64,000 bases of DNA from Armigeres subalbatus. Lineage: Eukaryota > Arthropoda > Insecta > Diptera > Culicidae. The DNA is taken from assembly GCF_024139115.2 (NCBI RefSeq), contig NC_085140.1, forward strand, positions 295,831,293 to 295,895,292. Direction: 5' to 3'. Each line of letters starts with the position of its first letter. Positions within the stretch are counted from its first letter, which is position 1. This document shows positions 54,346 to 64,000 of the stretch, in pieces. Below the pieces are notes generated by a model. The model did not search any database and was not told the DNA's origin. It saw only the letters and a program-made list of their open reading frames with translations. The position numbers and the translations under genes were made by a program.

Positions 54346-54816
54346 AGTCAGTATTCCACTCTCAAGGCGTAGAGTAACCCTTGAGGTCCAACATGTAGAT
54401 TTTTGAGATGATAATCGGTTGCGACTAATCGTGTTAAGTTACACTTTGAGGGTAAGATTATTGGATGCTGTTGATCATCTGTTACTCCAGCAGCTTGTAT
54501 ACGCCCACCAAGACGTAGCAAACCATTGTCGTCTAGAAACGGGTTTAGCGTTAGCAAAGAGCTGTTTTTCGTTACACACATTTTATTCTTTAGGCTCTTT
54601 ACTTCTTCGGTAAAATGTTTTTGTTGAACCATCTTAATGATCCTTTTACGGGCTGATTCGATGTCATGTACCGGCAAACCTTCTTGTCGCATTTTTTGAT
54701 GTTTTCGCCGACAGTTGTTTGCAAACCGCAAAATATAGGCGATAACCCTCTGTAGCTTCCCAAAATTTTAAAATCGGTCAAGAAAATCCAACTCTAACTC
54801 TGCATCGGTGTCCTTT
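54346..54816 (-). pseudogene. BEL connection region and half of the integrase zinc finger
   Basis: The frame contains RLGGRIQAAGVTDDQQHPII, then LPSKCNLTRLVATDYHLKNL and HVGPQGLLYALRVEY, which correspond to the HH half of the HHCC finger. The CC half, usually 60-80 codons before the core, is absent: the frame ends and the core resumes at once in another frame. A stop codon near 54772 separates DTDAELELDFLDRF from NFGKLQRVIAYIL. Confidence 0.8.
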
Positions 54817-55269
54817 TTAGTCACGTTCGTTTCCACAGTTAGTATGCGTGTTGGTTCTTGCATCCACGGTTGTCGATGTTCTCGTAAAAAAATTTGGTCC
54901 ACACCACCATATATCACTGTTAGCCAACTTCTTGGTGGATACGCCTCTAGAGATGAGATCTGCCGGATTGTTTTTTGACCGTATATGATGCCAGTCGTGA
55001 ATAGACGATTTTTGATTAATCATTTCAACCCTATTGGAAATGAAGGTCGGCCATCTATTTTCCGATTTGTGGATCCAATCCAGCATTACCATTGAGTCCG
55101 TCCAATAGTGAATTGAATGAATCGATACGTTGAGCGCTTCCTTTGTCGTTTTCATCAACTCCACTAATAATGTAGCTGCTCTTAACTCCATGCGAGGAAT
55201 AGTTAAATTTTCTTTGTTGCTTCGTTCACTTGATGGGGCGATTCGTGATTTAGCGCATAGTAAGTGTAC
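54817..55269 (-). pseudogene. BEL RNase H domain
   Basis: Minus-strand translation has LLCAKSRIAPSSERSNKENL, IPRMELRAATLLVELM (catalytic glutamate) and HYWTDSMVMLDWIHKSENRW (catalytic aspartate), then NNPADLISRGVS. A stop codon at about 55248-55250 interrupts the upstream join, and a T-run near 54889-54895 shifts the frame before its end. Confidence 0.85.
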
Positions 55270-55848
55270 TTATACTCCGTTACTGTCCAATGTCCTCATG
55301 TAAATGGCCGCCCCATACGCCCGTTTCGCCGCATCGGAGAATCCATGGAGCTCATTAACCTCACGCTTCGGCTTAACGTGCCTTTGGAAATTTATTTTTG
55401 ACAGCTCGTTAATTTGGCTGTTAAACCAACTCCACCGGTCTGCTAGTTCCGATGGCAATAGTTCATCCCAAGCAAGCTTATTAGCCCAAATGTCTTGCAT
55501 CAACATTTTTCCATGGACGATTATGGGACTAAGAGTGCCTAACGGATCATAAACTTTTTGCACTTCGGAAAGCACATTGCGCTTGGTAATTGCTAGGTGG
55601 TTGTTAAACTCATCGCTGAAGCTAAACATATCTGTGCGAGGATTCCATCGTAGACCTAAAATCTTGATGTATTCATCAGTTTGGTTCGGTTCTCCTGGTA
55701 TGTTGGATGTCCATTTATGCAGTTCGAAGCCAGCACTACTCAGTATTGATATCAACTGCTGTTTAATTACAGCGAGTTCTTCCGAATCGTCGCGACCGGT
55801 TAAAACATCGTCCATATAGAAGTCGTTCCCCAATACCTGCTCCAGCAA
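55270..55848 (-). pseudogene. BEL reverse transcriptase, YMDD palm and thumb part
   Basis: The frame starts before GNDFYMDDVLTGRDDSEELA, which carries the catalytic YMDD. It continues QTDEYIKILGLRWNPRTDMF and RNVLSEVQKVYDPLGTLSPI, a BEL/Pao signature, then FSDAAKRAYGAAIYMRTLDS, the start of RNase H. A 61-nt GT...AG interval (55837-55897) separates it in frame from the preceding block. Confidence 0.9.
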
Positions 55849-55883
55849 ATAGAATAAATTAATTAGTTTAATATTAGGTTTAG

Positions 55884-57166
55884 CTAGAACCTAAGTACCT
55901 TCGAAGCTTCCGGGTAGATATCAGCAAACTCCCGCGCTAGCTGTTTCAAACATCTCGCTGCTGCAAATGGCGCTGAACATGTACCATACGTTACTGTATA
56001 CATCAGGTAATAAGTATTTACTTCGTCGTCTGGTGAAAATCTCCATAATATGCGCTGGAGCTGACAATCATCTTCGTGGATTTCAATTTGTCTATACATT
56101 TTTATGATATCCGCAGTTATTACAAACTTAGGACATCGGAATCTGAGTAAGATTTGAAACAAATCATTTTGTACACTAGGTCCGACCATCAAAATATCGT
56201 TTAAAGAGACACCGTTCGATGTTATCGCCGAACCGTTGAAAACGGTTCTCAATTTTGTTGTGGTATTCTCGGGCTTCAGAATCGGATGATAAGGAAAGTA
56301 GAACACCTGTCCAGTATGTATCAATCTGGTCTCACTTAATTGTTCCATGTGGCCCAGATCCTTGTATGCTTGCATGAACGCAGTATATTCTCGTTGCAAT
56401 TTGGGATTTCGTGTAAAACGGTTTTCCAATTCCAAGAGCCTGTCTAGCGCCATTTCTTTTGATTCCCCTAATGGTTGAGCATTTGGTTTCAATGGGAGTC
56501 GTACTTTAAAACTGCCATCTTTATTGCGTGTGGTTGTTTCAATGAAGAACTGTTCACACAGTTCCTCTTCTTCGGTCAATGTACGTGTCATCAAGCTGTT
56601 GGTTTGGTCATTGAAAAGTTTATTCCACTCGATATTAGTGCCCATCCTTGTGAAATCTCCTCCAACTATCCATCCGAGAGCGGTATTTTGAAGTGAGGGG
56701 AAGTGCTCCGCTAGCTTTATGTTTCCGTCACGAAGAATGTCAAAGAGTACAGAAACTCCCAACAGCATGTCTACAGGTCGGCTACAATAAAATTCTGGAT
56801 CTGCTAAAATCACTTCTGTATCCATCAAGCTCCTCATATTAATATCGGTTGGTGGCAATCTTCCAGTTATGTTGTCCGCAACAAGTACATTCACAGTAAT
56901 TTGATAGGAGGATGTACGAGACTTTAAAGTGATAATTGCTCTTTCCTTGATATCACGAACGTTTTGACCAAAACCAACCACAGATGCTCTAGTGGCAGTG
57001 GTTTTTACTCCCAAATGACGAACTAAATCTGTTGTTGCGAAATTGGATTGGGAACCTGAATCCAATAATACCTGACACATGATAGTAGAGCCATTTTCAC
57101 AGTAGACTAGAACAGAAGCCGTTGGCAGAATGGATTGCTTCGATAAAGGAAGAACATCGTTGTGCC
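55884..57166 (-). pseudogene. BEL protease and reverse transcriptase fingers/palm
   Basis: The minus-strand open stretch has protease active site CQVLLDSGSQSNFATTDLV, LGVSVLFDILRDGNIKLAEH, GWIVGG, then reverse transcriptase HPILKPENTTTKLRTVFNGS, GVSLNDILMVGPSVQND and FVITADIIKMYRQIEIHEDD (first catalytic aspartate), ending with YGTCSAPFAAARCLKQLARE. The open frame actually begins inside the hAT element (to 57221), so its first 18 codons are not BEL. The frame itself is undamaged over 427 codons. Confidence 0.92.
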
Positions 57167-58333
57167 CAGGGTTGTTAATCGTTGATTTATCGTTATCGCC
57201 GATAAAGTTGATTGTGATCAACGTTATCGGTTGCTACGATAACGATGAATCAACTGAATTATTATCGGAGTTCGATAATTTAACGTAAGTTAACTCGATA
57301 ATTTTGCGATAATGGGATTACTAGATTACGCAAACAAAGTTGGTGTAAAATTTTGACAGAAGCCGAGAATGGAACAAATTGTTTGCAGCTGGTTGACCAG
57401 AGTTAATTGAAGCGGGCACTCTAGAATTATTGTTTAATGCCTGCTACTCTATGAAGCGAAGGGAAAGGAGGTGTTCTGTTGGTGGTTAAGTGTTTTTTTT
57501 TCACTATGCAGCATAGGTCTTCCAATAAAAAGATAGCGGAAATTTACACTACCCAGGCGGATTTACTGAGAGCACATAAAGACTTTCCTTTGTCAAGAAT
57601 ATTCAGCTGGAACCGGAATCCCTCAGCAATATAATACATCTAAGCACTAAAAATTTATTTGATGCACCGATCTGTAGTGCTGCATTCCAGGCATAGAGCA
57701 CCAGTACCGAGTAAATATACTCTCTATATATTGGTGGGTTATCCTTGTCACCTATTCAATATGATTCGGTAAGGCTAAGGAGATTGGTCTACACTGTGAG
57801 TCATAAAATAATCATATTACTGGATGCTCCGGATCTTCAAGTAGAAGTTTTGTTAATAATGCTAGATTAAACATTAAGTATAGACATTCACCCTTACTCT
57901 TGTTTAAGTTCGAACGCGCTTTCGAACGAAAACTGATGCGCATTTCACGTGGACAGTTCAGGGGGGAGGTGTATGGCAAATGTCCACGATTCATACATTT
58001 TTTGTAAAATTTATATGAGCGGATGTCCACGCTGGGAGAGGCGGGTAAAACTGACCAAAACCTGTCCACGTGGTATATGGACAGCCCCTAAGGCGATACA
58101 ATATTTAAAATAGATATTGTAAACACAATTAGTGAATATTTGTACTTTTAACTGTAGTACCTGTTACAGTTAACTCGATAATTATCGATAAATCAACGAA
58201 TACTCGATAACGATAACGTTGATTCAACGCTCACTTTATCGTCAACGAAGCATCATCGTACAAGCGGTATCGTTATCGAAGTTGGCGTTAAATTAACGAC
58301 GATAATTTATCGATTAACAACCCTGGTTGTGCC
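57159..58333. mobile_element. hAT element (1159 bp), non-autonomous, in BEL pol
   Basis: Body 57167-58325 with ends CAGGGTTGTTAATCG and CGATTAACAACCCTG, perfect 15-bp inverted repeats, and GTTGTGCC duplicated at both sides (57159-57166, 58326-58333). Subterminal CGATTTATCG and ATCGTTATCG words recur at both ends. No transposase frame is seen. The region 57930-58090 may be a further nested piece, with TGTCCACGTGGTATATGGAC. Confidence 0.88.
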
Positions 58334-58336
58334 TGT

Positions 58337-58407
58337 CTGGCAAGTTTATTATAAAAACAATAATAGATTAACAAAACTTTAATTGATTTAATCGAATATT
58401 TACTCAC
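58337..58407 (-). other. Possible 71-nt intron between gag and pol
   Basis: On the minus strand GTGAGTAAAT (58407) and CTTGCCAG (ending 58337) are good splice signals. Removing the interval keeps the gag and protease frames in register. The first reading of the unspliced gag stops within the interval. It may be real or the result of decay. Confidence 0.4.
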
Positions 58408-58905
58408 TGGCGCCGTGTCGAGACCGCCCTTGTTGTGTCTCTGGTCTATGTCCTTGGGGAATCAATGTATGATGTTTACGCCCACACTTGATACAGCCTC
58501 TGCTGCGACATTGATCTGCTGTATGCTTCGGTTTTAGGCAATTGAAACAAAGGGAGAAATGTTTGACGACCTTGACTTTCTCCTCCACTGATTTCTCGCC
58601 AAACCGATGACAGTGTCCAATGAAATGCTCTTTACTGCAGACTGCACATTTTTGTTCACGTGGAGTTTTACTTACTGTGAATGATCGGGTTTCAAGTTTA
58701 GATTTTTTTGGCATACTGGTTTCGAGGGCTGCTTTTCGAAGGTTTTCAGTTGCTTGTATGTTGGCGGTTCTGTTCCCGATGCCATTGATTCCCATTCTCG
58801 TCGTGTAACAGGATCAAGCTTGTTTGCCAGTTGGTACACTAACACGGCATCCCATGATTCTACCGGCTGCTTCAGAATTATGTTGAGATATTATCACGTG
58901 AAAGT
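58400..58905 (-). pseudogene. BEL gag C-terminus with zinc knuckles
   Basis: Minus-strand frames give PVESWDAVLVYQLANKLDPV (end of the gag core, about 58890-58820). Then come KCAVCSKEHFIGHCHRFGEK and CFNCLKPKHTADQCRSRGC followed by IKCGRKHH, a set of CCHC-like zinc knuckles that bind RNA in the particle. A small frame change separates the two. The gag N-terminal part is missing upstream of about 58905. Confidence 0.85.
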
Positions 58906-59335
58906 TATGCGCATTTTTTTTTCAAATTTTATTTAAATTATTCGTATCATTAATTTCTAAACAAAGTTCTTGTCAGGCACCACAATCAAAATTTCTTGTT
59001 TGGCACTGTTCAGAACGATCAACCCACGCGTCGATCTTGAATTTAAATTATTTACTTCTGACAGAAAATCACTTCCGTTTCATGCGCCATATTGAATACG
59101 ACCCTCGTGTCAATTCAAACTATCGAAATTTTCATTTTAACGCGCATTGAATACGACCCACGTGTCGGATTTACTATTCGCTAAAAGCATCATTTTGATT
59201 TCGACCCTCGTGCCGATTCAATTCCGAGAATATTAACTTCCCAAGCGAAGTACCATAGATATAGATCTACTCCCCAAACTTTTACTATTCGCTTGATGCG
59301 CCATTTTGAATGCGACCCTCGTGTCGATTCCATAG
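58906..59335. repeat. BEL leader with a four-fold GACCCTCGTGTC repeat
   Basis: CATATTGAATACGACCCTCG (59089), CATTGAATACGACCCACGTG (59145), TTTTGATTTCGACCCTCGTG (59193) and CATTTTGAATGCGACCCTCG (59302) mark four diverged units, about 50-110 bp apart, between the gag remnant and the MITE. Confidence 0.5.
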
Positions 59336-59873
59336 TAGGGGAAGAGGCCCCAAAACGCCCCCCCGATGCAAAACGCCTTCTGTGGTTTCCCTCATATTTA
59401 CCGTCATTAAGATGTCCGAAACAAAACTAGATCTTAAATTATGTAGGATAGGCGAAGAAAGTTTCAAAATAGTGCATGGAAAGGTCGGAAAAACCGAAAA
59501 TTTCCACATTTTGAAGAAACATCTAACATTTTTAAGAGGCAAAACGCCCTAGTGGCAATAACCTACAAAGTACTTGCGTCTCCACGCGCTATCCATACTA
59601 GAATGCTGATTCACCGACGCGTGGTACTTTGATCCCTAGGAGCTGCCAGCTAAAAGGCGTTTTGCCTCATGAGTTTTCCGGCAACAGAATATCACCACTT
59701 TTTTGAAATGTGAATATTATCAATATGATTGAGATTTTTGACAATTTTTGAATGGCATCAACTAGTTATCTTATTTAACTGATGCATAATGTAAAAATAC
59801 CCATGAATAGCGTTACAAATAAGACAATAGAGCAGTTTTTGCTTAGCTAGGGCATATTGCCCCCCTTCCCCTA
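59336..59873. mobile_element. GGGGAAGAGGCCCC-family MITE, complete copy (534 bp)
   Basis: TA borders (59336-59337, 59872-59873) enclose GGGGAAGAGGCCCC...GGGCATATTGCCCCCCTTCCCC, so the inverted ends pair imperfectly over about 20 bp. The body matches 28990-29511 closely. It lies in the BEL leader, so it is younger than that insertion or travelled with it. Confidence 0.8.
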
Positions 59874-59992
59874 TTTGATTTTTTGTTTCATAGCTATTCA
59901 ATGTCTGCTGCGCCCCTACGTTCTGAAAAAAAAAAGAATTTTCACTTTACCTGTTTTCGCTTCGCTGGTATCCGGTTCGAAGGACCACTTTA

Positions 59993-60193
59993 TGTTTGCT
60001 TTAAAGCTGTTGACTGCTTGCTGGTCGGAAACAAAGTGAACGAGTCACCAAGTTCTGACAGTTCAACAACTGTATTTATTGTTTAGAGTAGATAGGTTCA
60101 GACATACGTTTTCAAGGAAGTAATAGAATTTATCATCGTTTACTGATACCAACACAGTGATACAATTTGAATAGGGTGGTTCATTATCCTACA
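59993..60193 (-). repeat. BEL 5' LTR (201 bp)
   Basis: Plus-strand text TGTTTGCTTTAAAGCTGTTG...GGTTCATTATCCTACA. Carries AGACATACGTTTTC, absent in the partner LTR. Confidence 0.9.
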
Positions 60194-60200
60194 GGAACTC

Positions 60201-60474
60201 TTAAGGTGATTATAGAATGAAGCCCGTGGTGAATTTCAAATTCACCACACGTTTATCTACATACATTTCAAAAAGCCCAAATCTGGCGGAATAGTTTTCG
60301 TACAGTGCCGAAACTCAAATTATGATTGTTCAGCATAACTAAGCAAACGATCTACCATTATTTCAGCCCCATACGCGTTATTGTTCTTTCATCTCGTGCG
60401 CTTGAAAAAAATATTGAAAAAGCACGTGGTTTACAAAATGGCCGATTTCTGGCTTCTTTCTTTAATCACCTTAA
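60201..60474. mobile_element. TTAA-flanked MITE (266 bp)
   Basis: TTAA borders (60201-60204, 60471-60474) enclose GGTGATTATAGAATGAAGCC...TTTCTTTAATCACC, inverted repeats of about 13 bp with one mismatch. TTAA suggests a piggyBac-type duplication, although the ends are not the usual CCC. It starts 3 bp after the BEL target duplication. Confidence 0.6.
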
Positions 60475-60521
60475 GTGAATTGCTGAAGAAGTTACCGTGG
60501 AAATAAGTGAATTTCATGAAC

Positions 60522-60761
60522 ATCTTCTTCTTATTGGCATTACATCTTCACACTGGGACAGAGCGAGGTTTCTAAGCGAGGTTACCATTTTTGCATCCGT
60601 ATATCATGAGGCTATCACGATGATACTTTTATGCCCAGGGGAGTCGAGACAATTTCCATTCCAAAAATTGCCTAAACCGGCACCGAGAATCGAACCCAGC
60701 CACCCTGCGCATGGTCTTGCTTTGTAGTCGCGCGTCTTAACGCATGGCTAAGGAGGGCCCC
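60522..60761 (-). mobile_element. Feilai-like SINE with internal deletion
   Basis: Same sequence as 6284-6554 on the minus strand, from GGGGCCC to the CCAATAAGAAGAAGATG tail. It lacks about 35-40 bp between the GCTCTGTCCCAG block and the CTTAGAAACC block. Confidence 0.8.
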
Positions 60762-60769
60762 TCTTTTGA

Positions 60770-61450
60770 GTATATTTGAAAGAATTAACGGAGAAATACT
60801 TGGCAATAATTTAATTTTTGAAAGAATTCACTGAGATATTTCTGGATAACTCATATGAGTCATAGTCAAATTTTTGGAGGAATTCTCGGAGGTACTTCAG
60901 GAGGAATTCCTGGAGGTACTTCTGGATGCTGAAGGAACTTTCGGAGGAATTACTGAGGAAACTTCCTGAGGAATAACTGGAGGAACTTACAGAGAAATTC
61001 TTGGAGGATCTTCCGAAGAAATTCCAGGAGGAACTTTCGGAGGAATTTCTGGAGGAACTTGTGAAGGAATTTCTGAAGGAATTTCAGGAGGAATTCCTGG
61101 AGAAACTTCCGGAGGAATTCCTGGAGAAAACTTTCGAAGGAATTCTTGGAGAAACTTCCGGAGAAATTCCTGGAGAAACTTCCGGAGGAAACCCTGGACG
61201 AGCTTGCGGAGCAATTCCTGGAGGAACTTCCGAAGGAATTCCTTGAGAACTTCCTGAGGATTTTCTAGAAAACTTCCGGAGAAATTCCTGAAAAAACTTC
61301 TAGAGGAATTCTTGGAGGAGCATGCAGAGGGATTCCTGGATGAGTAGGCGGAAGAATTCCTGGAGGAGCTTCCGGTTGAATTACTGGAAAAACTTGGGGA
61401 GGAAATTCTGGAGGAACATCGGAATAAATTCCGGAAAACGTTTAATGTAC
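60770..61450. repeat. Degenerate GAATT-rich satellite, best-preserved block
   Basis: Here the unit is clearest: GGAGGAATTCCTGGAGGAAC and GGAGAAACTTCCGGAGGAAT, with a 15/30-bp rhythm. Because the period is a multiple of three, frames stay open on both strands (61001-61246 +, 60987-61463 -). These give glutamate/phenylalanine- or proline/serine-rich translations that are not genes. Confidence 0.75.
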
Positions 61451-62329
61451 GAAATTGATGCATGCCGACTTACTCCGCCGCCAATCACCAGTGGCGTGAC
61501 GCCACCACCTCTGGCTAAAAATGATTTATCACGCCACCACCGAGCTGATAACATTTCAATCGGCCCACAGGTCTAGATTGAATATTAAGTGAAATCCTGT
61601 ATGAAATTTACGAACAACTTTTAAGGTATCCCAGGAAGAACCGTTGGGAGAAACTGCTGTTCAAGAGGAAAATTTCTTGGGAATTGCAGTATGACGAGGA
61701 ATCTTAGATGCATGGCAACGTGTTCTAGACCTGGAACTAACTTCCTTGGTAGATAAAATAATTCATAGACATAATAATTATGATTACTGTTGTTCATTTA
61801 CGTTATGTAAGACGTGACTGACTGTAAAGTTTTGCTCACAATGATGTTTGAATCAGATGTAAAATTATTACGTAGCATATGATGAACTCCACACAATTTC
61901 AATGTCCGAGTAAAGCCTGACATCATAATGAGAGAAAAAAGAAAACATATTTTGATATCGACATCAAATTGAAATCATAATTTGTTTTCATACTTTGATA
62001 TTCATGATCGATAACTCATTGTGATATTAGTTTGCTGTTGATTTCTGAATTATCTGAACTGATATTAAACTGATTACTTATTTCTTTATGCAAAACCAAT
62101 ATCAAAATCAGTTTTCGATTTGCTCTCGATTGCTTTGCGACAGTAGAAATAGTTTTCAATTTGATGTCACAGTAAGATTTTTCTGCCGTAAATTTTGTTA
62201 TTTTAACCCTTAAAACGACCAAAGTTCCTGAGTTATCGAAATTAGACGATTTTACAACAACAAAATTAGTTATCGATTTGCTCGGGTGATCAGGTCGCTC
62301 GGGTATTCAAATTTCAACTATCAGAAGAG
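61451..62329. other. Unassigned sequence
   Basis: A short CGCCACCACC-rich piece at 61470-61540, otherwise AT-rich text without recognised features. Confidence 0.25.
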
Positions 62330-62930
62330 CTTCCCCAGAAAATTCATTTGAATAGTGTTTTCAATTTTTCCACGGGAACTACTTTGACGTTTCGCGAATT
62401 ACTTTGGAATTTCCAAGGTAAAGTCTTTGGAATTCCCAAGGAAAATAATTTGGAATTCACATGAGAAATTGTTCAGAATTTGGCAGGAAATTGTTCCAGA
62501 TTTCTACGGGTTGATGTTCATAATATCCAGGGGAAGTTCCTATTGAGTTTTTGTTGAGTATTCTTTGAAATGTACTCAGACAATTCTTCGGAATATCCGC
62601 ACGAGACTCTAAGGAGTTTTCACGAGATATTCTCCTGATTTTCCACGGGATTGTTCAAAATGTGGATTTCAGCAATAAATTCTTTGAATTTCATCGGAAA
62701 ATTGGGATAAATTTTAAATTCATTGAAATCTGCACGGGGTTAAAAAAAAATCGTTGGAAAAATGTCGGAATTCCAACGGGAAATTTTCCCGAATTTCCCG
62801 TCCACTAAAATTCTTCAGAGTTTCTACGAGAGAATTTAAAATTTTTACAGAAAACTGTTCGCATTTTCTTTGAATTTACACGGGAAATTCTTTGTATTGT
62901 CCATAAGAATTTCTGAATTTTACTTTAAAC
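62330..62930. repeat. Diverged GAATT-type satellite
   Basis: Words such as TTTGGAATTCCCAAGGAAAA, CGGGAAATTCTTTG and CTTCGGAATATCC repeat loosely. It is a variant of the GAATT family with TTGGAATT and CACGGGAAA as the main words. Confidence 0.5.
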
Positions 62931-62934
62931 CGAA

Positions 62935-63990
62935 AATCATCTAGCCAAATTGCATTTGACCAAAATGAACGTTTGGGCTAAACGTTTACATCGAAAACGT
63001 TCGTCCTGACAGGTCTTCCGCCAAACAGGTCATCAGGCCGAAAATGCCTTTTGGCCGAAGTGGACAGAAAGGGTCATTTGGCCGAAAAAGTCATTGGTCA
63101 TTACCCATTCAGTAATTGACCAATTGTCAATTACTGAATGGGTAATATGGTCAAATATGTGCACCCGGTCGGCCAATCGACATTTGCCACCAAATGGCCT
63201 TTCTGCAAAACGACAATTTCTACCAACTGGCCATTTAGGCAAATGGTATTTTCGGTCAAATGGCCTATTTGACTAAACGACATTTTAGGCCAAATTATCA
63301 GTTCAGCCGAACGACATTCATGTGTCAACGCCTTATGTCTAGTTTAGGTAAATTACATTTTAGACCAGATGGGTTTTGGCCTTATGGTTTGTTCGGCTAG
63401 ATGGCATATTCGGTAAAACACCTTTCGGCCTTCGGCCAAATGGCTCTTCCCGTCGTTCGGTCGAAAGTCATTAGGTGAAAAGCTATTTATTCGAATGCCA
63501 CTTGTATAAATAACACTTTAAGCTGAAAGTCATGTAGCCAAATTACATTTGGCCGAATTGTACGTTTGTCTAAAATTATTTGATCGAAAATCTCATTTGG
63601 CCGGAAGTGACATACGGCCGAAAGCAACATGCGACCAAACTGGTAATTTGGCCGAAACAAATGTTTGTCTCAATAGGTCATTTAGCCGAAAATGCCGTAT
63701 GGCCGAAATACTCGTTTGGCCAAGAAATTCGTTCGGGCATTTTCGGCCAATTAAGCTATTCACCAACCGATTTTCCTGCCAAATGAATCAAATACCGTTA
63801 GTCTGCATTGGTTGTGGCCATATGGTTTGTTCTGTGAAACGACAGATTTGACCTTACTTATCGAGTTTCTCTGTTCAAAAAATCTATTTCAAGGAGAAAT
63901 CCCTCGAACTTTACATTCACAATTGTTCGACCAAATAACATTTTCCACCTTCTGACATTTCCGACCAGAAAACATTTTCGGCCGACTGAT
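62935..63990. repeat. Degenerate GGCCGAAA satellite, long block
   Basis: About 1 kb of TTTGGCCGAAATG, CATTTGGCC, GGTCATTTAGCCGAAAATG and relatives every 20-30 bp on both strands. A perfect CATTCAGTAATTGAC inverted pair lies at 63108-63140. The short frames in it are by-products. Confidence 0.7.
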
Positions 63991-64000
63991 GTATCACAGC

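Larger units (their letters stand above)
53246..60198 (-). mobile_element. BEL/Pao LTR retrotransposon, defective
   Basis: LTRs at 53251-53437 and 59993-60193 (TG...CA on either strand) are flanked by GGAAC (53246-53250, 60194-60198). They differ by a 14-bp indel and about four substitutions over 187 aligned bases. On the minus strand a primer site TGGTCCTTCGAACCGG follows the 5' LTR after 5 nt, and a purine tract GGCGGGGGGAGTA precedes the 3' LTR. Gag, protease, reverse transcriptase, RNase H and integrase remnants lie in BEL order. Breaks: hAT insertion (57167-58325), MITE (59338-59871), loss of most of gag, two stops, a homopolymer frameshift, an integrase deletion and a 41-bp retro-insertion. 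It cannot encode working proteins. Confidence 0.9.

Noticed and set aside
60987..61463. Frames with P/S/F-rich or E/F-rich periodic sequence, collagen- or mucin-like
   Set aside because: They are GAATT satellite read on either strand; a period divisible by three keeps them open.

Overview
This is eukaryotic, transposon-saturated DNA, most likely from a culicine mosquito and probably Aedes (Ae. aegypti or a close relative). The evidence is several copies of a tRNA-related SINE that I recognise as Feilai-like, RTE-type LINEs, a BEL/Pao LTR element, dense MITEs with TA, TAA, TTAA or 8-bp target duplications, and one spliced insect gene of the SLC17 phosphate/sialin transporter type. I see no bacterial genes, operons, rRNA, functional tRNA or CRISPR array.

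Only one host gene is supported: two exons of an SLC17-family transporter at 46767-47395 and 47461-47845 (+). Its upstream and downstream exons were not found, so the intron starting at 47846 appears to run past the right edge of the window (over 16 kb). Non-repetitive stretches near 8.1-8.7 kb, 25.1-26.0 kb and 44.6-45.5 kb look like unique, possibly regulatory DNA.

Layout. 0-6.5 kb: SINE and LINE fragments, degenerate GAATT-rich satellite, and a LINE 3' end with a 27-bp target duplication that carries a TTAA-type MITE. 6.5-19 kb: mostly unassigned AT-rich DNA with a 398-bp hAT-type palindrome, two opposed 261-bp Helitron-like elements, four hairpin elements and a fossil pogo/Tigger transposase. 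19-23 kb: a dead RNase H-bearing LINE and a non-coding 1.67-kb retroelement with a 23-bp target duplication, whose 489-bp relative lies at 43.8 kb. 23-31 kb: MITEs and a 145-bp tandem array. 32-34.6 kb: RTE LINE remains.

35-43 kb is a nest of at least three levels. A 160-bp tandem array is split by a Harbinger-type element (TAA duplication). That element is split by a 5.47-kb LTR retrotransposon whose two 198-bp LTRs are identical, with no gag or pol. Its interior consists of a 61-bp minisatellite, a MITE fragment and decayed RTE LINE pieces. 49-64 kb: a MITE, two kinds of degenerate satellite, a tRNA-headed SINE with a 14-bp duplication, and a 6.94-kb BEL/Pao element (minus strand, 5-bp duplication). 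The BEL element is broken by a hAT element, a MITE, a 41-bp poly(A) retro-insertion, frameshifts, stops and a deletion in the integrase zinc finger.

The only pathway-level statement the sequence supports is that the transporter is a membrane solute carrier. Everything else records transposition and tandem-repeat turnover in a gene-poor region. Most short open frames are chance frames within repeats.
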